Assembly (NCBI GenBank): GCA_020636005.1
Contig: JACJYR010000001.1
Span: forward strand, 1,064,001-1,128,000
Length of the DNA stretch: 64,000 nucleotides
Direction of reading: 5' to 3'
Source of the DNA: Lewinellaceae bacterium
Lineage (GTDB): Bacteria; Bacteroidota; Bacteroidia; Chitinophagales; Saprospiraceae
The translations under genes and the position numbers were made by a program. The notes below the pieces were generated by a model. That model had not been told where the DNA came from. It was given only the letters and a program-made list of their open reading frames with translations, and ran no database searches. Positions 26,778 to 36,364 of this stretch are shown here, one piece after another; position 1 is the first letter of the stretch, and each line of letters begins with the position of its first letter.

Positions 26778-28250
26778 TCAATCTGTTTTGAGTTTGAAAA
26801 CCTTTATTTCCCCCCTTTCCATCACCAGTTCTTCGAAATTGGCGGCCACTTCCGGATCTTCGTCCACTTTGCGGCTGCTGGAGTACATGTAAGTGACGCC
26901 GTAGTTTTTCCTTAGATCCTCTACCCAATGACCCGGCAGGTATTCATTGGTGAAAACAAACCCTCTTTTATCGATTATATAAGAGAAAACATACCAAAGA
27001 GGATCCTGGATAATGATGCACTTGGAACCCGGCGGGGCCGCATTTTTCAAATCCTCTTTGTAGCGGAACAGATCCTGGTTGTAATATGCCTTCTTGGGCG
27101 TCCAGTCCCGCTTGGTGTAATTGAAGGCAAAGGAGGGCAGTGTGAGCAGGAAGGCCAGGAAAAACCATTTCACTTTGTGCCGCTCGGCCAACAACTGCTT
27201 TACCCCATAAGCGATAAGGATGAATAGCGGCAAAAGAAAAGGCATCATGTAATAATCATGGACGATGCCGATCATGTTGAACTCAAAACCCCAATAGGCA
27301 AAGATCAGCAACCCCATACTGGCGAGCATCCAAAAGCGCTCCTGCTGCCAGGCTTTTTTCTTGATGGCATAAAAACAGCCTGCCAGCAGCAAGGGCACCG
27401 CTCCCCAATTCGTCAGCCGTTCCGGGAACATCGTCTTGAGGTGATAGTCCAGGGTGTTCAGAATTTCTTGCGTGGTCATCTTGCTCTCAAACACCCCCTG
27501 CACTATGCCGTTGTTCCAGGTAGGGATTACCCAGGCGTACCAGGCAAAGGTGGGCAGCATCCATACGAAATAGATAAGCGCTAACAGAGTTTCTTTGCCG
27601 CTGTTGCTGATCCCTTTTTTAAAAAAAGCAGATAAAATATAAAATGCTGGTGGTGCGGCAAACAGGATGTAGGGCAGCTTGGCCGCCGTTCCGAGACTCA
27701 GCATGAAAGCAGACAGCAGGGCGTCACGCCAGGATTGGGTCTTGGTGAAACGGAAGAAAAACGCCAGCGAGCCAATCGCTCCGCAGAGCGCCAGGTTGTC
27801 GGGAATGGGGCACGTGGTAAAGTAGAAAAAGACGGGCGAGAAGTTGAATGCCCACGCCCCGGCCAATGCAGCCTGCACGTCGCCGAGCAGGTATTTCAAC
27901 AGAAAAAACATACAGGCAACCGAACACAGCCCGATCAGGAACACCATTATCCGGGTCACCATGAAAGATTCGCCCGTTACTTTATAGACCAATGCGATGC
28001 CCCACTGCATGATGGGGAATTCGTACCGGTAGGTCGGGGTCTCTTCCTGGTGGGTGGAAGAGTTGACCCTTGGGTTGAGGATATTGAAGTCCTCCCGGTA
28101 AAAATTCTGGATGTTTTGTTGCGTCTGGGCCTGCCGCCAGCTGTGTACGCCGGCCAGATCCAGGGGAAACTTGTCCCAATGCAGGGCAATACTGACGGCC
28201 GCTATCAGTCCGATAAAAAAAAAGGGGTAGCGTTCGATTGCTTTTCTCAT
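26778..28250 (-). CDS. Multi-pass glycosyltransferase, GT39/ArnT-like (GT-C fold)
   Basis: The product is 490 residues from ATG 28250; an ATG seven codons upstream is less likely since MRKAIERYPFFFIGLIAAVS starts a good first membrane helix. About eleven hydrophobic segments lie in the first 380 residues, followed by a ~100-residue soluble C-terminal domain facing the periplasm. The first periplasmic loop reads GVHSWRQAQTQQN. In related proteins this position usually has a WRQADT motif, so the acidic catalytic residue seems replaced by Gln here. Such enzymes transfer a sugar from a polyprenyl-phosphate donor to protein or lipid acceptors. Donor and acceptor cannot be inferred. It is divergent from the YdeI-like gene. 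Confidence 0.8.
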   Translation of the reverse strand: MRKAIERYPFFFIGLIAAVSIALHWDKFPLDLAGVHSWRQAQTQQNIQNFYREDFNILNPRVNSSTHQEETPTYRYEFPIMQWGIALVYKVTGESFMVTRIMVFLIGLCSVACMFFLLKYLLGDVQAALAGAWAFNFSPVFFYFTTCPIPDNLALCGAIGSLAFFFRFTKTQSWRDALLSAFMLSLGTAAKLPYILFAAPPAFYILSAFFKKGISNSGKETLLALIYFVWMLPTFAWYAWVIPTWNNGIVQGVFESKMTTQEILNTLDYHLKTMFPERLTNWGAVPLLLAGCFYAIKKKAWQQERFWMLASMGLLIFAYWGFEFNMIGIVHDYYMMPFLLPLFILIAYGVKQLLAERHKVKWFFLAFLLTLPSFAFNYTKRDWTPKKAYYNQDLFRYKEDLKNAAPPGSKCIIIQDPLWYVFSYIIDKRGFVFTNEYLPGHWVEDLRKNYGVTYMYSSSRKVDEDPEVAANFEELVMERGEIKVFKLKTD

Positions 28251-28268
28251 GCAGGTGAGGTTTGGCGG

Positions 28269-28276
28269 CAAAATTA
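28269..28276 (-). promoter_or_regulatory. TAnnTTTG promoter element of the glycosyltransferase gene
   Basis: Read on the minus strand the sequence is TAATTTTG, an exact match to the -7 element of Bacteroidota promoters. It lies 18 bases upstream of the chosen ATG, which would give a very short leader. I do not see a clear TTTG at -33. Confidence 0.4.
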
Positions 28277-28321
28277 GCAGAAAATTAAAATTGCCCCACC
28301 AGTGAGCTTCTCTACTGATGC

Positions 28322-28435
28322 TAAGGATCGAAGGAAAAATAATCCCGATGTGAAATCGGGATTATTTTTAAAAAAACCTTCCATTGCTGGGGTTTTCAAA
28401 ATCAAAATGGTGAAGTTATTTTTTCATCGTTACTA
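28322..28435 (-). repeat. Copy B of the dispersed 113-bp two-hairpin element
   Basis: It begins TAAGGATCGAAGGAAAAATAA and ends CATCGTTACTA with TA at both edges. The 12-bp stem (AATAATCCCGAT / ATCGGGATTATT) is perfect. It lies in the divergent gap between the glycosyltransferase and the YdeI-like gene. Confidence 0.9.
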
Positions 28436-28604
28436 AAGGGGCGAATCCTGCGATTGGCATTGGGCGCCATGTGGATGAAGTAAGATTTTAGGTTGGGTTT
28501 GGGCGCATTTATTTATTTTGCATCTTATTGGAGACGAAGTTTCAAACGTACAAAAGGAGTAGCGAAGCCGGCCCGCTGGCTGCCGGCTGATTTAAGGAAT
28601 AAAA

Positions 28605-29156
28605 ATGACCCCTGCATTCAACTTCCAAAAAGACAATCCAATGGAATTTACCACCACCCTTCAAAAGTTCGACTCCCCGCTGTGGGGTTTCCACATCATG
28701 GTGCCCGATGCGGCTGCCGCTCCTTTTTTGGAAGAAAAGGAAAAAAGGGTCGTTTGCACCCTCAACGGCAGCGAGGAATTCCAATGCGCCCTTATGCCCA
28801 GGGGCGATGGTTCCTATTTCATCAACATCAATAAAAAACTCCGGGAAAAACTAAAACTCAAGCCAGGCTCGACGGTGACCGCATCTATCCGCAAAGACGA
28901 AAGCGAGTACGGCCTGCCAATGCCCGAAGAGTTGGCCGAACTCCTGACACAGGACGAGGAAGGGAATCGGCTCTTCCATGCCCTGACGCCCGGCAAGCAA
29001 AGGAACCTGCTCTATATTGTCGGCACTCCAAAAACGTCGGAAACCCGCATCAAACGTGCGGTCGTCTGTGTCGAACACCTGAAGGCCAACGGCGGCAAGA
29101 TAGATTTCCGCCGCCTGAACCAGGACATGAAGGAAGCCAACCGATCTTGGCAGTGA
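28605..29156 (+). CDS. YdeI/OmdA-family protein with DUF1905 domain
   Basis: The product is 183 residues. Residues ~13-105 form a DUF1905 domain (MEFTTTLQKFDSPLWGFHI, VVCTLNGSEEFQCALMPRGDG, LKLKPGSTVTASIRKD). Residues ~115-175 carry the OmdA/YdeI helical domain (FHALTPGKQRNLLYIVGTPKTSETRIKR). Proteins of this arrangement are common single genes, sometimes described as bacteriocin-protection proteins, with no proven molecular role. The ATG at 28605 follows an AAGGA six bases upstream. The ATG at 28641 is equally plausible because the family usually starts at that point. It converges on the malic enzyme gene with 11 bases between stops. Confidence 0.88.
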   Translation: MTPAFNFQKDNPMEFTTTLQKFDSPLWGFHIMVPDAAAAPFLEEKEKRVVCTLNGSEEFQCALMPRGDGSYFININKKLREKLKLKPGSTVTASIRKDESEYGLPMPEELAELLTQDEEGNRLFHALTPGKQRNLLYIVGTPKTSETRIKRAVVCVEHLKANGGKIDFRRLNQDMKEANRSWQ

Positions 29157-29167
29157 GCCACAAAGCC

Positions 29168-31462
29168 TCACACGCCCACCATGTCTCCCACCTTTTGTGC
29201 GTCCACACATGCAATGGCTGCCAGGTTCACGATATTGTAAACATCCGTGCCCCTGGGCAACAGGTGAACAGGCTTTGCCAGTCCGATAATGATCGGCCCG
29301 ATGGAATTGGCGTGGCTTAGGTGCCGCACCAGGCGCAGGCTGATATTCCCGGCGTCCAGGTTGGGGAAGATGAGCAGGTTGGGGCGACGGCGGATGTCGG
29401 CAAAGGGGTATAGCTGTGCGAGCAGCTCCTGGTCGAGTGCCATGTCTGGCTGCACGGGGCCGTCCACAGGGATGTTGCTGCGGCGCTGGCGCACCAGTTC
29501 TACGGCCTTTGTGATTTTATCTGTTTCCGGGGAGCGTACGGAGCCGAAGTTGGAGAAAGACAGCATCGCCACCCTTGGTTCCATGTGCATGCGTTCCATT
29601 TCCTCGGCAGCCATCAGCGTAATTTCCGCCATTTCCTCGGCGGTCGGGTTGATATTCACGGCGGCGTCAGCGAAGAAGTAGCTCTTGCGCTCGTGCCGGA
29701 GCATGTACATGCCGGCCACAAGTTTACCGCCCTTTTTCGGGCCGATAATTTTTAAGGCGGGGCGCAGTACTTCGGGGTAATTGACAGTGACGCCGGCCAC
29801 CATGCCGTCGGCATGGCCCATGTGCACCATCATAGTGCCGAAGTAGAAATAGTTTTTCAGGCTAAGCGAAGCCGCATTGCGGGTCTTGCCCTTTCGCTGG
29901 CGCAGGCGGAAGTATTCGTCGGTGTACTCCTCCCGGTATGGCCAAATTTTCGGCTCGATGATTTCGATGCCTTCCGAATCGTGATGGAGTTCTTCAAATT
30001 TGTTCAGCAAATCAACCTTGCTCCTGGCCAGGAGAATGGGTTTGGCATATCCTTCCTGCACGATTTCGCTGGCGGCCCAGATGATCTTCGGGTCGTCGCC
30101 TTCGGGAAACACAATGCGCTTGGGTTCTTTTTTAGCAGAAATGTAGATGTTGCGCATAAACTCCCTTGACCAGTCCACTTTTTCCCGCAGGGTTTCTTTA
30201 TAGGCTTCCAGATCGACGGGCTTGCGGGCCACGCCACTCTTCATCGCAGCTTCTGCCACCGCCGAAGCCGCCCAGAAAAGCACCCTTGGGTCGAAAGGCT
30301 TGGGGATGATGTATTCCGGCCCAAAAGAAATGGTCATGTCGTCGTAGGCACGTTTCACAGCGTCGGGTACTTCCTCTTTTGCCAGGTTGGCCAGGGCGTA
30401 TGCGGCGGCTCTTTTCATTTCTTCATTAATGTGGGTGGCCTCCACGTCGAGCGCCCCCCGAAAGATGAAGGGGAAGCCGAGCACGTTGTTCACCTGGTTG
30501 GGGTAGTCGCTGCGGCCAGTAGCTACGATGGCGTCCGGGCGGGCTGCCTTGGCATCGGTGTAAGGGATTTCAGGGTCGGGGTTGGCCATGGCGAAGATGA
30601 TGGGGTTGTCGGCCATGAACCGTATCATTTCAGGTTTGAGCACGTTGGCCATCGAAGCACCGCAAAACACATCTGCCCCCCGCACGGCATCTGCCAAATC
30701 ATGGGCCGTTGTTTTCCTGAAAAATTTCTTTTTATACTTATTGGTGTCGTCGTCGCCCCGGCCTTCCCAGAGTACGCCCTTGCTGTCGGTCATCAGGATG
30801 TTTTCCAGCTTGGCGCCGAGTGAGATGTAAAAATTAGCGCAGGCAATGCCTGCCGCACCCGCACCGCTCACCACGATTTTTGTTTTTGAAATATCCCTGC
30901 CCGTCAGTTCCAGCGCATTCAGCAGGGCAGCACCGGAGATGATGGCCGTGCCGTGCTGGTCGTCGTGGAAAACGGGGATGTCAAGTTCCCGTTTTAGTGT
31001 TTCTTCTATGTAAAAACATTCCGGCGCTTTGATGTCTTCCAGGTTGATGCCGCCGAAGGTAGGGGCAATGCTCCTCGCCGTGCGGATGACTTCTTCAGGG
31101 TCTTCGGAGTCCACCTCAATGTCGAACACATCAATGTCGGCGAACCTTTTGAAGAGGACGCCCTTGCCCTCCATCACGGGCTTCCCGGCCAATGCACCAA
31201 TGTTGCCAAGGCCGAGCACGGCCGTGCCGTTGCTGAGCACGGCGACGAGGTTGCCCTTTGCTGTGTAGCGCCGGGCCAGGGAGGGATCACGGGCTATTTC
31301 GAGGCAAGGCTCGGCCACACCGGGGGTGTAGGCCAGGGAGAGGTCTTCCTGGGTGACGGTGGGCTTGGTAGGCACGACTTCTATCTTGCCCCTGCGGGGA
31401 AATTCGTGGTAATGCAAGGCGGCTTTGCGCAGGCCTTCTTTCTTTTTATCGGGTTGGTTCAT
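29168..31462 (-). CDS. maeB: NADP-dependent malic enzyme fused to phosphotransacetylase-like domain
   Basis: The product is 764 residues from the ATG at 31462 (MNQPDKKKEG), the normal size for MaeB. A start 30 codons upstream adds an untypical leader. Residues ~1-420 are malic enzyme: the malate-binding Tyr region (SLAYTPGVAEPC), the metal site (PVFHDDQHGTAI) and a dinucleotide fold (IVVSGAGAAGIACA). Residues ~430-764 are a phosphate acetyl/butyryl transferase-like domain (PKRIVFPEGDDPKI, MVHMGHADGMVAG, ANSIGPIIIGL), which in this family regulates rather than catalyses. The enzyme makes pyruvate, CO2 and NADPH from malate in the cytoplasm. The gene is a single unit. Confidence 0.95.
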   Translation of the reverse strand: MNQPDKKKEGLRKAALHYHEFPRRGKIEVVPTKPTVTQEDLSLAYTPGVAEPCLEIARDPSLARRYTAKGNLVAVLSNGTAVLGLGNIGALAGKPVMEGKGVLFKRFADIDVFDIEVDSEDPEEVIRTARSIAPTFGGINLEDIKAPECFYIEETLKRELDIPVFHDDQHGTAIISGAALLNALELTGRDISKTKIVVSGAGAAGIACANFYISLGAKLENILMTDSKGVLWEGRGDDDTNKYKKKFFRKTTAHDLADAVRGADVFCGASMANVLKPEMIRFMADNPIIFAMANPDPEIPYTDAKAARPDAIVATGRSDYPNQVNNVLGFPFIFRGALDVEATHINEEMKRAAAYALANLAKEEVPDAVKRAYDDMTISFGPEYIIPKPFDPRVLFWAASAVAEAAMKSGVARKPVDLEAYKETLREKVDWSREFMRNIYISAKKEPKRIVFPEGDDPKIIWAASEIVQEGYAKPILLARSKVDLLNKFEELHHDSEGIEIIEPKIWPYREEYTDEYFRLRQRKGKTRNAASLSLKNYFYFGTMMVHMGHADGMVAGVTVNYPEVLRPALKIIGPKKGGKLVAGMYMLRHERKSYFFADAAVNINPTAEEMAEITLMAAEEMERMHMEPRVAMLSFSNFGSVRSPETDKITKAVELVRQRRSNIPVDGPVQPDMALDQELLAQLYPFADIRRRPNLLIFPNLDAGNISLRLVRHLSHANSIGPIIIGLAKPVHLLPRGTDVYNIVNLAAIACVDAQKVGDMVGV

Positions 31463-31773
31463 GATTGTTTTATTGAAATGAGGATAATATTTCCAATGAA
31501 ATGGAGAGGCAATGTCCACATCGTTCGAGTTCCGGGGAATGATTTTTGTCAATAAAAAGAGTATAGTTTGTTTTTTGGGTAATTGCCAATATTGTACTCG
31601 CCACTATTAATAAAAAGTGAACACTGCCCTTTTCCCCAACTTATAGGTGTCTTTTCCTAAATTTGTAAAATTCTTAATTCTATATCTGCTTTAAGGCAGT
31701 GTATTTGCTGCTTTCTTTAAGATTCCATAAAGGCTTTCCCCATCCGAATTCTTAACATCTCAATATTTTTCTC
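31463..31773. other. Divergent gap between malic enzyme and haloperoxidase genes
   Basis: About 310 A/T-rich bases with no open frame of note. Promoters for both genes must lie here. One exact TAnnTTTG match for the rightward gene is listed separately. Confidence 0.5.
31658..31665 (+). promoter_or_regulatory. TAnnTTTG promoter element upstream of the haloperoxidase gene
   Basis: TAAATTTG matches the -7 consensus and would leave a leader of roughly 100 bases. The -33 side has only a TTTTCC word at about the right distance. Confidence 0.3.
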
Positions 31774-34707
31774 ATGGCAAGAAAATTCTTTACATCCCTT
31801 TTCCTTTTTACAATTTTCCTCCTGGACATGACGCATGCCCAAGAGTCCGTTGCCCGGCAGTGGAACGAGCAACTGCTATTTTCCATCAGGAGGGATTACG
31901 CCCGCCCCACCGTACATGCCCGCAACCTGTTCCACATTTCTGCGGCCATGTACGATGCCTGGGCCGCCTACGACACCATTGCCAAGCCCTTCCTTTTGGG
32001 CCGGACGGTCAGTGGTTTTACTTGTCCATTTAATGGAATGCCTGCACCTGCTGATGTGAAAGCTGCCCGCGAAGAGGCTATCAGCTATGCCGCCTACCGG
32101 ATTATGAAACACCGTTTTCAAAATGCGCCACCTTTGAACGTGGCCACTATCCAGAACGCTTTGGACAATTTGATGCTGTCACTTGAATACAATCCGGCGA
32201 TCACCACCACCGATTATTCGACAGGGTCGGCGGCGGCATTGGGCAACTACATCGCCCAATACTACATCAGCTTTGGGCTGCAGGATGGTGCCAACGAACT
32301 TGGCGGATATGGCAATTTGTATTACCAGCCTGTAAATCCACCGCTGAATGTGCCGCAGCCTGGCAACCCTGACATTATAGATTACAACCGTTGGCAACAA
32401 TTGGCGCTGGATAGCTTTGTCGATCAGGCCGGCAATGTTTTACTGGTAGCCCCAAATTTTTTAAGCCCGGAGTGGGGAAATGTTACACCATTTTCCCTCA
32501 ATAGCGATGATTTAACCATAAAACAAAGAGACGGCTATGATTGGTTGCTTTACCACGACCCAGGGCCTCCACCACTTTTGGATGTGAATACAGGTGGGGG
32601 TACTTCAGATGATTATAAGTGGAGTTTTGAATTAGTTTCTGTGTGGTCTTCTCATCTTTCCGAAGACGATTCAGTAATGTGGGACGTATCCCCTGCGGGT
32701 ATTGGAAACATTCAGCACTATCCTGATTCATTCCCGGAATATTATGATTTCTACAACCTGGAAGAAGGGGGCGACAACAGCCCAGGCTACGACATCAACC
32801 CCAAAACTGGCCAGCCTTATGAACCACAGTTGGTACCGAGAGGGGACTATGCAAGAGTTTTGGCAGAATTCTGGGCCGATGGGCCAGCTTCCGAAACTCC
32901 TCCTGGCCATTGGTTTACCATCTTGAACTATGTACACGACCACCCGCTATTTGAGCGAAGATATCGTGGACAAGGGCCGATCATTGATGATTTGGAATGG
33001 GACGTCAAGGCATATTTTGCCTTGGGCGGCGCAATGCACGACGTGGCTATTTCAATTTGGGGCCTCAAAGGCTATTACGACTATCTGCGCCCAGTTTCGG
33101 CCATCAGGGCTATGGCAGATTTGGGACAAAGCACTTCCGACACGCTTCCTCATTACCACCCAGGCGGAATGAAACTTATTCCTGGCTTTATCGAATTGGT
33201 GGAAGCTGGCGATCCCCTGGAAGGCGTAAACGGCCAAAACATCAATAAGGTAAAAATAAAAGCCTGGAAAGGCCCAAGTTATATTGCCAATCCTGCTATT
33301 GACGATGCAGGTGTTGATTGGATTTTGGCTGAAAATTGGTGGCCATACCAACGGCCTAGCTTCGTTTCACCACCTTTTGCCGGGTATATTTCTGGCCACT
33401 CCACTTACTCCAGAGCAGCTGCAGAAGTATTGACCCTGTTGACGGGCGATGAGTATTTCCCCGGTGGCATGGGCGAGTTTGAGGCACCGAAAAATGAGTT
33501 TTTAGTATTTGAAGAAGGTCCCAGCCAGGATGTTACCCTGCAATGGGCCAAATACCGCGATGCCTCCGATCAGTGCAGCCTTTCCCGCATCTGGGGCGGC
33601 ATCCACCCTCCGGCTGATGATATTCCTGGTAGGAGGATCGGCTCCATTATTGGCCCAGAGGCTTTTGATTATGCTGAAGCCTTCTTTTTCAACGACACTG
33701 ACAATGACGGCTTCTACAATTACCAGGACTGTGACGACAACAATGCCGCCATCAACCCGGATGCAGCAGAAGTCTGCGACGGCATTGACAACAACTGCAA
33801 CGGCATGGTGGACGATGGACTCGCTTTTACAACCTATTACCTCGATTTGGACGGCGATGGCTATGGCGATGCGGTTGCAACACTTGATACCTGCCTCCTT
33901 ACAGCGCCCGCAGGATACGTGGCCAATGCCCTCGACTGCGATGACAACAATATGTCGCTCAACCCGGATGCCGCTGAAATCTGCGATGGCATCGACAACG
34001 ACTGCAATGGCATGGCGGACGACGGCCTTACCATCAATACCTTTTACCTGGACTCGGACGAAGATGGGTACGGAAACGCTGCCGCCCTTGTCGATACCTG
34101 CCTCCTTACAGCACCAGCAGGCTATGTGACAAATGGCTTGGACTGCGATGATGGAAACCCTGACCTCAACCCTGGCATGGCTGAGGTCTGCGACGGCGTG
34201 GACAACAACTGCAATGGCATGGTGGACGACGGTCTTCTCATTTTTATGTACTTCGAGGATCTGGACGATGATTCTTTCGGCAATCCCGACTCCGCGCTTG
34301 GCACCTGCGAGAGCGATCCGCCGGCCGGGTACGTCTTCAACGATTTGGATTGCGACGATACAAACCCCGATATCAACCCCAACGCCATGGAGATCATGGA
34401 CAACCTTGACAACGACTGCAACGGCATCGTGGACGATTTGAGCGGGATCGCCGATATTTCACAAAGCAGCATCCGGCTCTTCCCCAATCCCGTACTCGAT
34501 GCCCTGACCATCGAATGTGATTTCAATGGCCAACTGACTGCCCGCCTCTTCAGGGCGGACGGCATACTCGTGCGTACCTCGTTACTTGATTTCAGCCACC
34601 ATACAACGACGATGGCAATGGACGACATACCGCAAGGGGTTTACTGGATCATGCTCTCCGATACAACAGGAAAGCAGCGATATATCAGTAAAGTGGTGAG
34701 AATGTAA
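31774..34707 (+). CDS. Secreted vanadium-dependent haloperoxidase/PAP2 protein with MopE-type repeats and T9SS type A sorting domain
   Basis: The product is 977 residues. After a signal peptide (FFTSLFLFTIFLLDMTHAQ) comes an all-helical catalytic domain. The full vanadate-pocket signature is present: Lys432-x6-Arg439-Pro440 (KGYYDYLRP), Ser540-Gly-His542 (YISGHSTYS), and Arg605 with His611 (SRIWGGIHPPADD). His542 would be the acid-base residue and His611 the vanadate (or phosphate) ligand. Residues ~640-885 are four ~70-residue repeats of the DCDD...NP.A.E.CDG.DN.CNG..DD type (MopE-like, calcium or copper binding). The last ~80 residues (IRLFPNPVLDALTIE...) are a T9SS type A sorting domain. 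Whether it oxidises halides or is a phosphatase cannot be told. The gene is monocistronic. Confidence 0.9.
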   Translation: MARKFFTSLFLFTIFLLDMTHAQESVARQWNEQLLFSIRRDYARPTVHARNLFHISAAMYDAWAAYDTIAKPFLLGRTVSGFTCPFNGMPAPADVKAAREEAISYAAYRIMKHRFQNAPPLNVATIQNALDNLMLSLEYNPAITTTDYSTGSAAALGNYIAQYYISFGLQDGANELGGYGNLYYQPVNPPLNVPQPGNPDIIDYNRWQQLALDSFVDQAGNVLLVAPNFLSPEWGNVTPFSLNSDDLTIKQRDGYDWLLYHDPGPPPLLDVNTGGGTSDDYKWSFELVSVWSSHLSEDDSVMWDVSPAGIGNIQHYPDSFPEYYDFYNLEEGGDNSPGYDINPKTGQPYEPQLVPRGDYARVLAEFWADGPASETPPGHWFTILNYVHDHPLFERRYRGQGPIIDDLEWDVKAYFALGGAMHDVAISIWGLKGYYDYLRPVSAIRAMADLGQSTSDTLPHYHPGGMKLIPGFIELVEAGDPLEGVNGQNINKVKIKAWKGPSYIANPAIDDAGVDWILAENWWPYQRPSFVSPPFAGYISGHSTYSRAAAEVLTLLTGDEYFPGGMGEFEAPKNEFLVFEEGPSQDVTLQWAKYRDASDQCSLSRIWGGIHPPADDIPGRRIGSIIGPEAFDYAEAFFFNDTDNDGFYNYQDCDDNNAAINPDAAEVCDGIDNNCNGMVDDGLAFTTYYLDLDGDGYGDAVATLDTCLLTAPAGYVANALDCDDNNMSLNPDAAEICDGIDNDCNGMADDGLTINTFYLDSDEDGYGNAAALVDTCLLTAPAGYVTNGLDCDDGNPDLNPGMAEVCDGVDNNCNGMVDDGLLIFMYFEDLDDDSFGNPDSALGTCESDPPAGYVFNDLDCDDTNPDINPNAMEIMDNLDNDCNGIVDDLSGIADISQSSIRLFPNPVLDALTIECDFNGQLTARLFRADGILVRTSLLDFSHHTTTMAMDDIPQGVYWIMLSDTTGKQRYISKVVRM

Positions 34708-34726
34708 ACGCCTTTCCCTTCATGCA

Positions 34727-34783
34727 AAAGGCCCGGTAAGCCCTGTTGGTTTTATAAAAAACTAAATGGCTTGCCGGGCCTTT
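34727..34783 (+). terminator. Intrinsic terminator of the haloperoxidase gene
   Basis: AAAGGCCCGGTAAGCC pairs with its complement ending at 34783 over 16 bp with one G.T pair. The loop is 25 bases. It begins 20 bases after the stop. The A- and T-flanks make it usable in both directions, which fits the converging neighbour. Confidence 0.75.
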
Positions 34784-34929
34784 CGTGTTTTATGATAATA
34801 ACGAACAGCCGTCCAAAAGCTGGCAATTCCAGATCGTAAAGGTTGATAAGGGTTGATATTAATCCTTGTCAACCCTCAGGAACTTTATCAACTTCCTGCA
34901 GAAATGCAGAAGATTGGACAGATACGGCC

Positions 34930-36336
34930 CTAAAAATTCTTCTGCACTTCTTTCAGTTCCTCTTCGCCCAGCGGCACTTCTGGTAACACAACTGCCGGTT
35001 TCACTTCCTTTTTCTTTCCTAAAACCAGGTTCAGGCCTGCCCTCAGGTTGGTGCCCCTCCCCTTGTAGGGATCGATCAGGGTAATGAGGTTGTCCGAAAT
35101 TGCAAAGAGCTGAAGCGGGCCGAGTTGCAGCGTTGCATTGGCCCCGATAAAAGCGGCAGTCTGGCTGTGGTAACCTGCTATCAGGCCGGCATACAGGAAC
35201 CCCTTCACCTGCTTTTGCAGGTGGGCGGCCAATGCCCAGTTGGTTTTGTATTGATAAAATTCGCTGTGGAGCGAAGCCCCAACGGATAGTTTTGGAGACA
35301 GGCTGTATTTTGTGGCCACATAGTAACGATTGGGCAGGTTGGTCACAAAAGCTTTCCGTTTGGAAACAGGTTCGAACAATTCGCTCAGGGAGTCCCGCAG
35401 CACTCCCAGGTCAAAATCTTTCCCCTCGTCGCCCAATGGCCGGATGGCTTGTCCGGCATATTGGTACTCCCCCTCGCTGTGCTGTTCCAGCACGTGTTCC
35501 TTCCAGTTGATATTGCCGAGATCCTGTGCAGCAGCCTGAACTTCCAGTTTGTCCGTCAGGTAGGCATGGATGCCAAGATCCACGGCGAAGCCGATATTGT
35601 TGGTCCGGAATATAAAACTCTTGTATTGGTAGCGGAGGATGTCGTCCTCGTTTTCATCAAAAACATCCGTCAGCCCGGCGGTGTAGAGGATCATGTCAGA
35701 CTTCAGGCTGAGTTGGTAATATTCCTCGTCGGTCAGGACGGAAGCCTGGGACTTTACTGTCTGCACGGCCAGGAAGCCATTGATGTATTTAAAATTGAGG
35801 CCCACCGAAACGTTATCGAACATCTTTGCTGCCAGGCCGACGCCATATTCGGTGTAGCCCAGCACATTTATTTTCGGGCCTACTTCTGCCTCCTGCCCGA
35901 TAAACGCACCGTTGCCCCGCCACAACAGTTCAGGTAACCCTTTTGGGTACACAAACTGGGCGTCGAGGTGGGTATTGGAGAAAAAGGAAGCCTGGAATTT
36001 TTTCAAAAACCGGAAAGACAGCGCAAAGGTATTCGCAGCCACCGACAGCCTGGCAGTGTTGCCCGATGGGCGCATTTTCCCCAATGCTGCTTCCAGATCC
36101 AGTTGCTTCTGCCCGTCTTTTTCCACCAGGAGGCTGCCCAGGTTAAAACTTGAATTCTGGTATCCCGCATAGGCGTTGGGCAGGGCGTAGTTGATCCGGG
36201 CATCGGTAAAAATGGCTGGGTTGGCCTGCGTGGCCGACTGCACCAGGTGTGGCAGAAAAACCAGTCCCATTTCCTGTTGTGCCCAAAGGGGCACTACGGA
36301 AAAGGCAATCCAGATGAGCATTGATAATTTTTTCAT
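34930..36336 (-). CDS. DUF5723 family outer-membrane protein
   Basis: The product is 468 residues with a signal peptide (KLSMLIWIAFSVVPLWAQ). The mature part is a series of amphipathic strands ending in aromatic residues, as in a beta-barrel, with the family features QSATQANPAIF near the N-terminus (conserved as 'N P A' after the signal peptide) and LFAISDNLITLIDP near the end. The last ~35 residues are a charged tail (KKKEVKPAVVL...) beyond the predicted barrel. DUF5723 proteins are Bacteroidota-specific and have no known ligand; they resemble PorV/FadL-like barrels. The gene follows a minus-strand lipoprotein gene with a gap of 157 bases that contains copy C of the dispersed element, so they may be co-transcribed through it. 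Confidence 0.82.
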   Translation of the reverse strand: MKKLSMLIWIAFSVVPLWAQQEMGLVFLPHLVQSATQANPAIFTDARINYALPNAYAGYQNSSFNLGSLLVEKDGQKQLDLEAALGKMRPSGNTARLSVAANTFALSFRFLKKFQASFFSNTHLDAQFVYPKGLPELLWRGNGAFIGQEAEVGPKINVLGYTEYGVGLAAKMFDNVSVGLNFKYINGFLAVQTVKSQASVLTDEEYYQLSLKSDMILYTAGLTDVFDENEDDILRYQYKSFIFRTNNIGFAVDLGIHAYLTDKLEVQAAAQDLGNINWKEHVLEQHSEGEYQYAGQAIRPLGDEGKDFDLGVLRDSLSELFEPVSKRKAFVTNLPNRYYVATKYSLSPKLSVGASLHSEFYQYKTNWALAAHLQKQVKGFLYAGLIAGYHSQTAAFIGANATLQLGPLQLFAISDNLITLIDPYKGRGTNLRAGLNLVLGKKKEVKPAVVLPEVPLGEEELKEVQKNF

Positions 36337-36364
36337 AGTAGGTGTGGATGGGGGATTGAATCAT

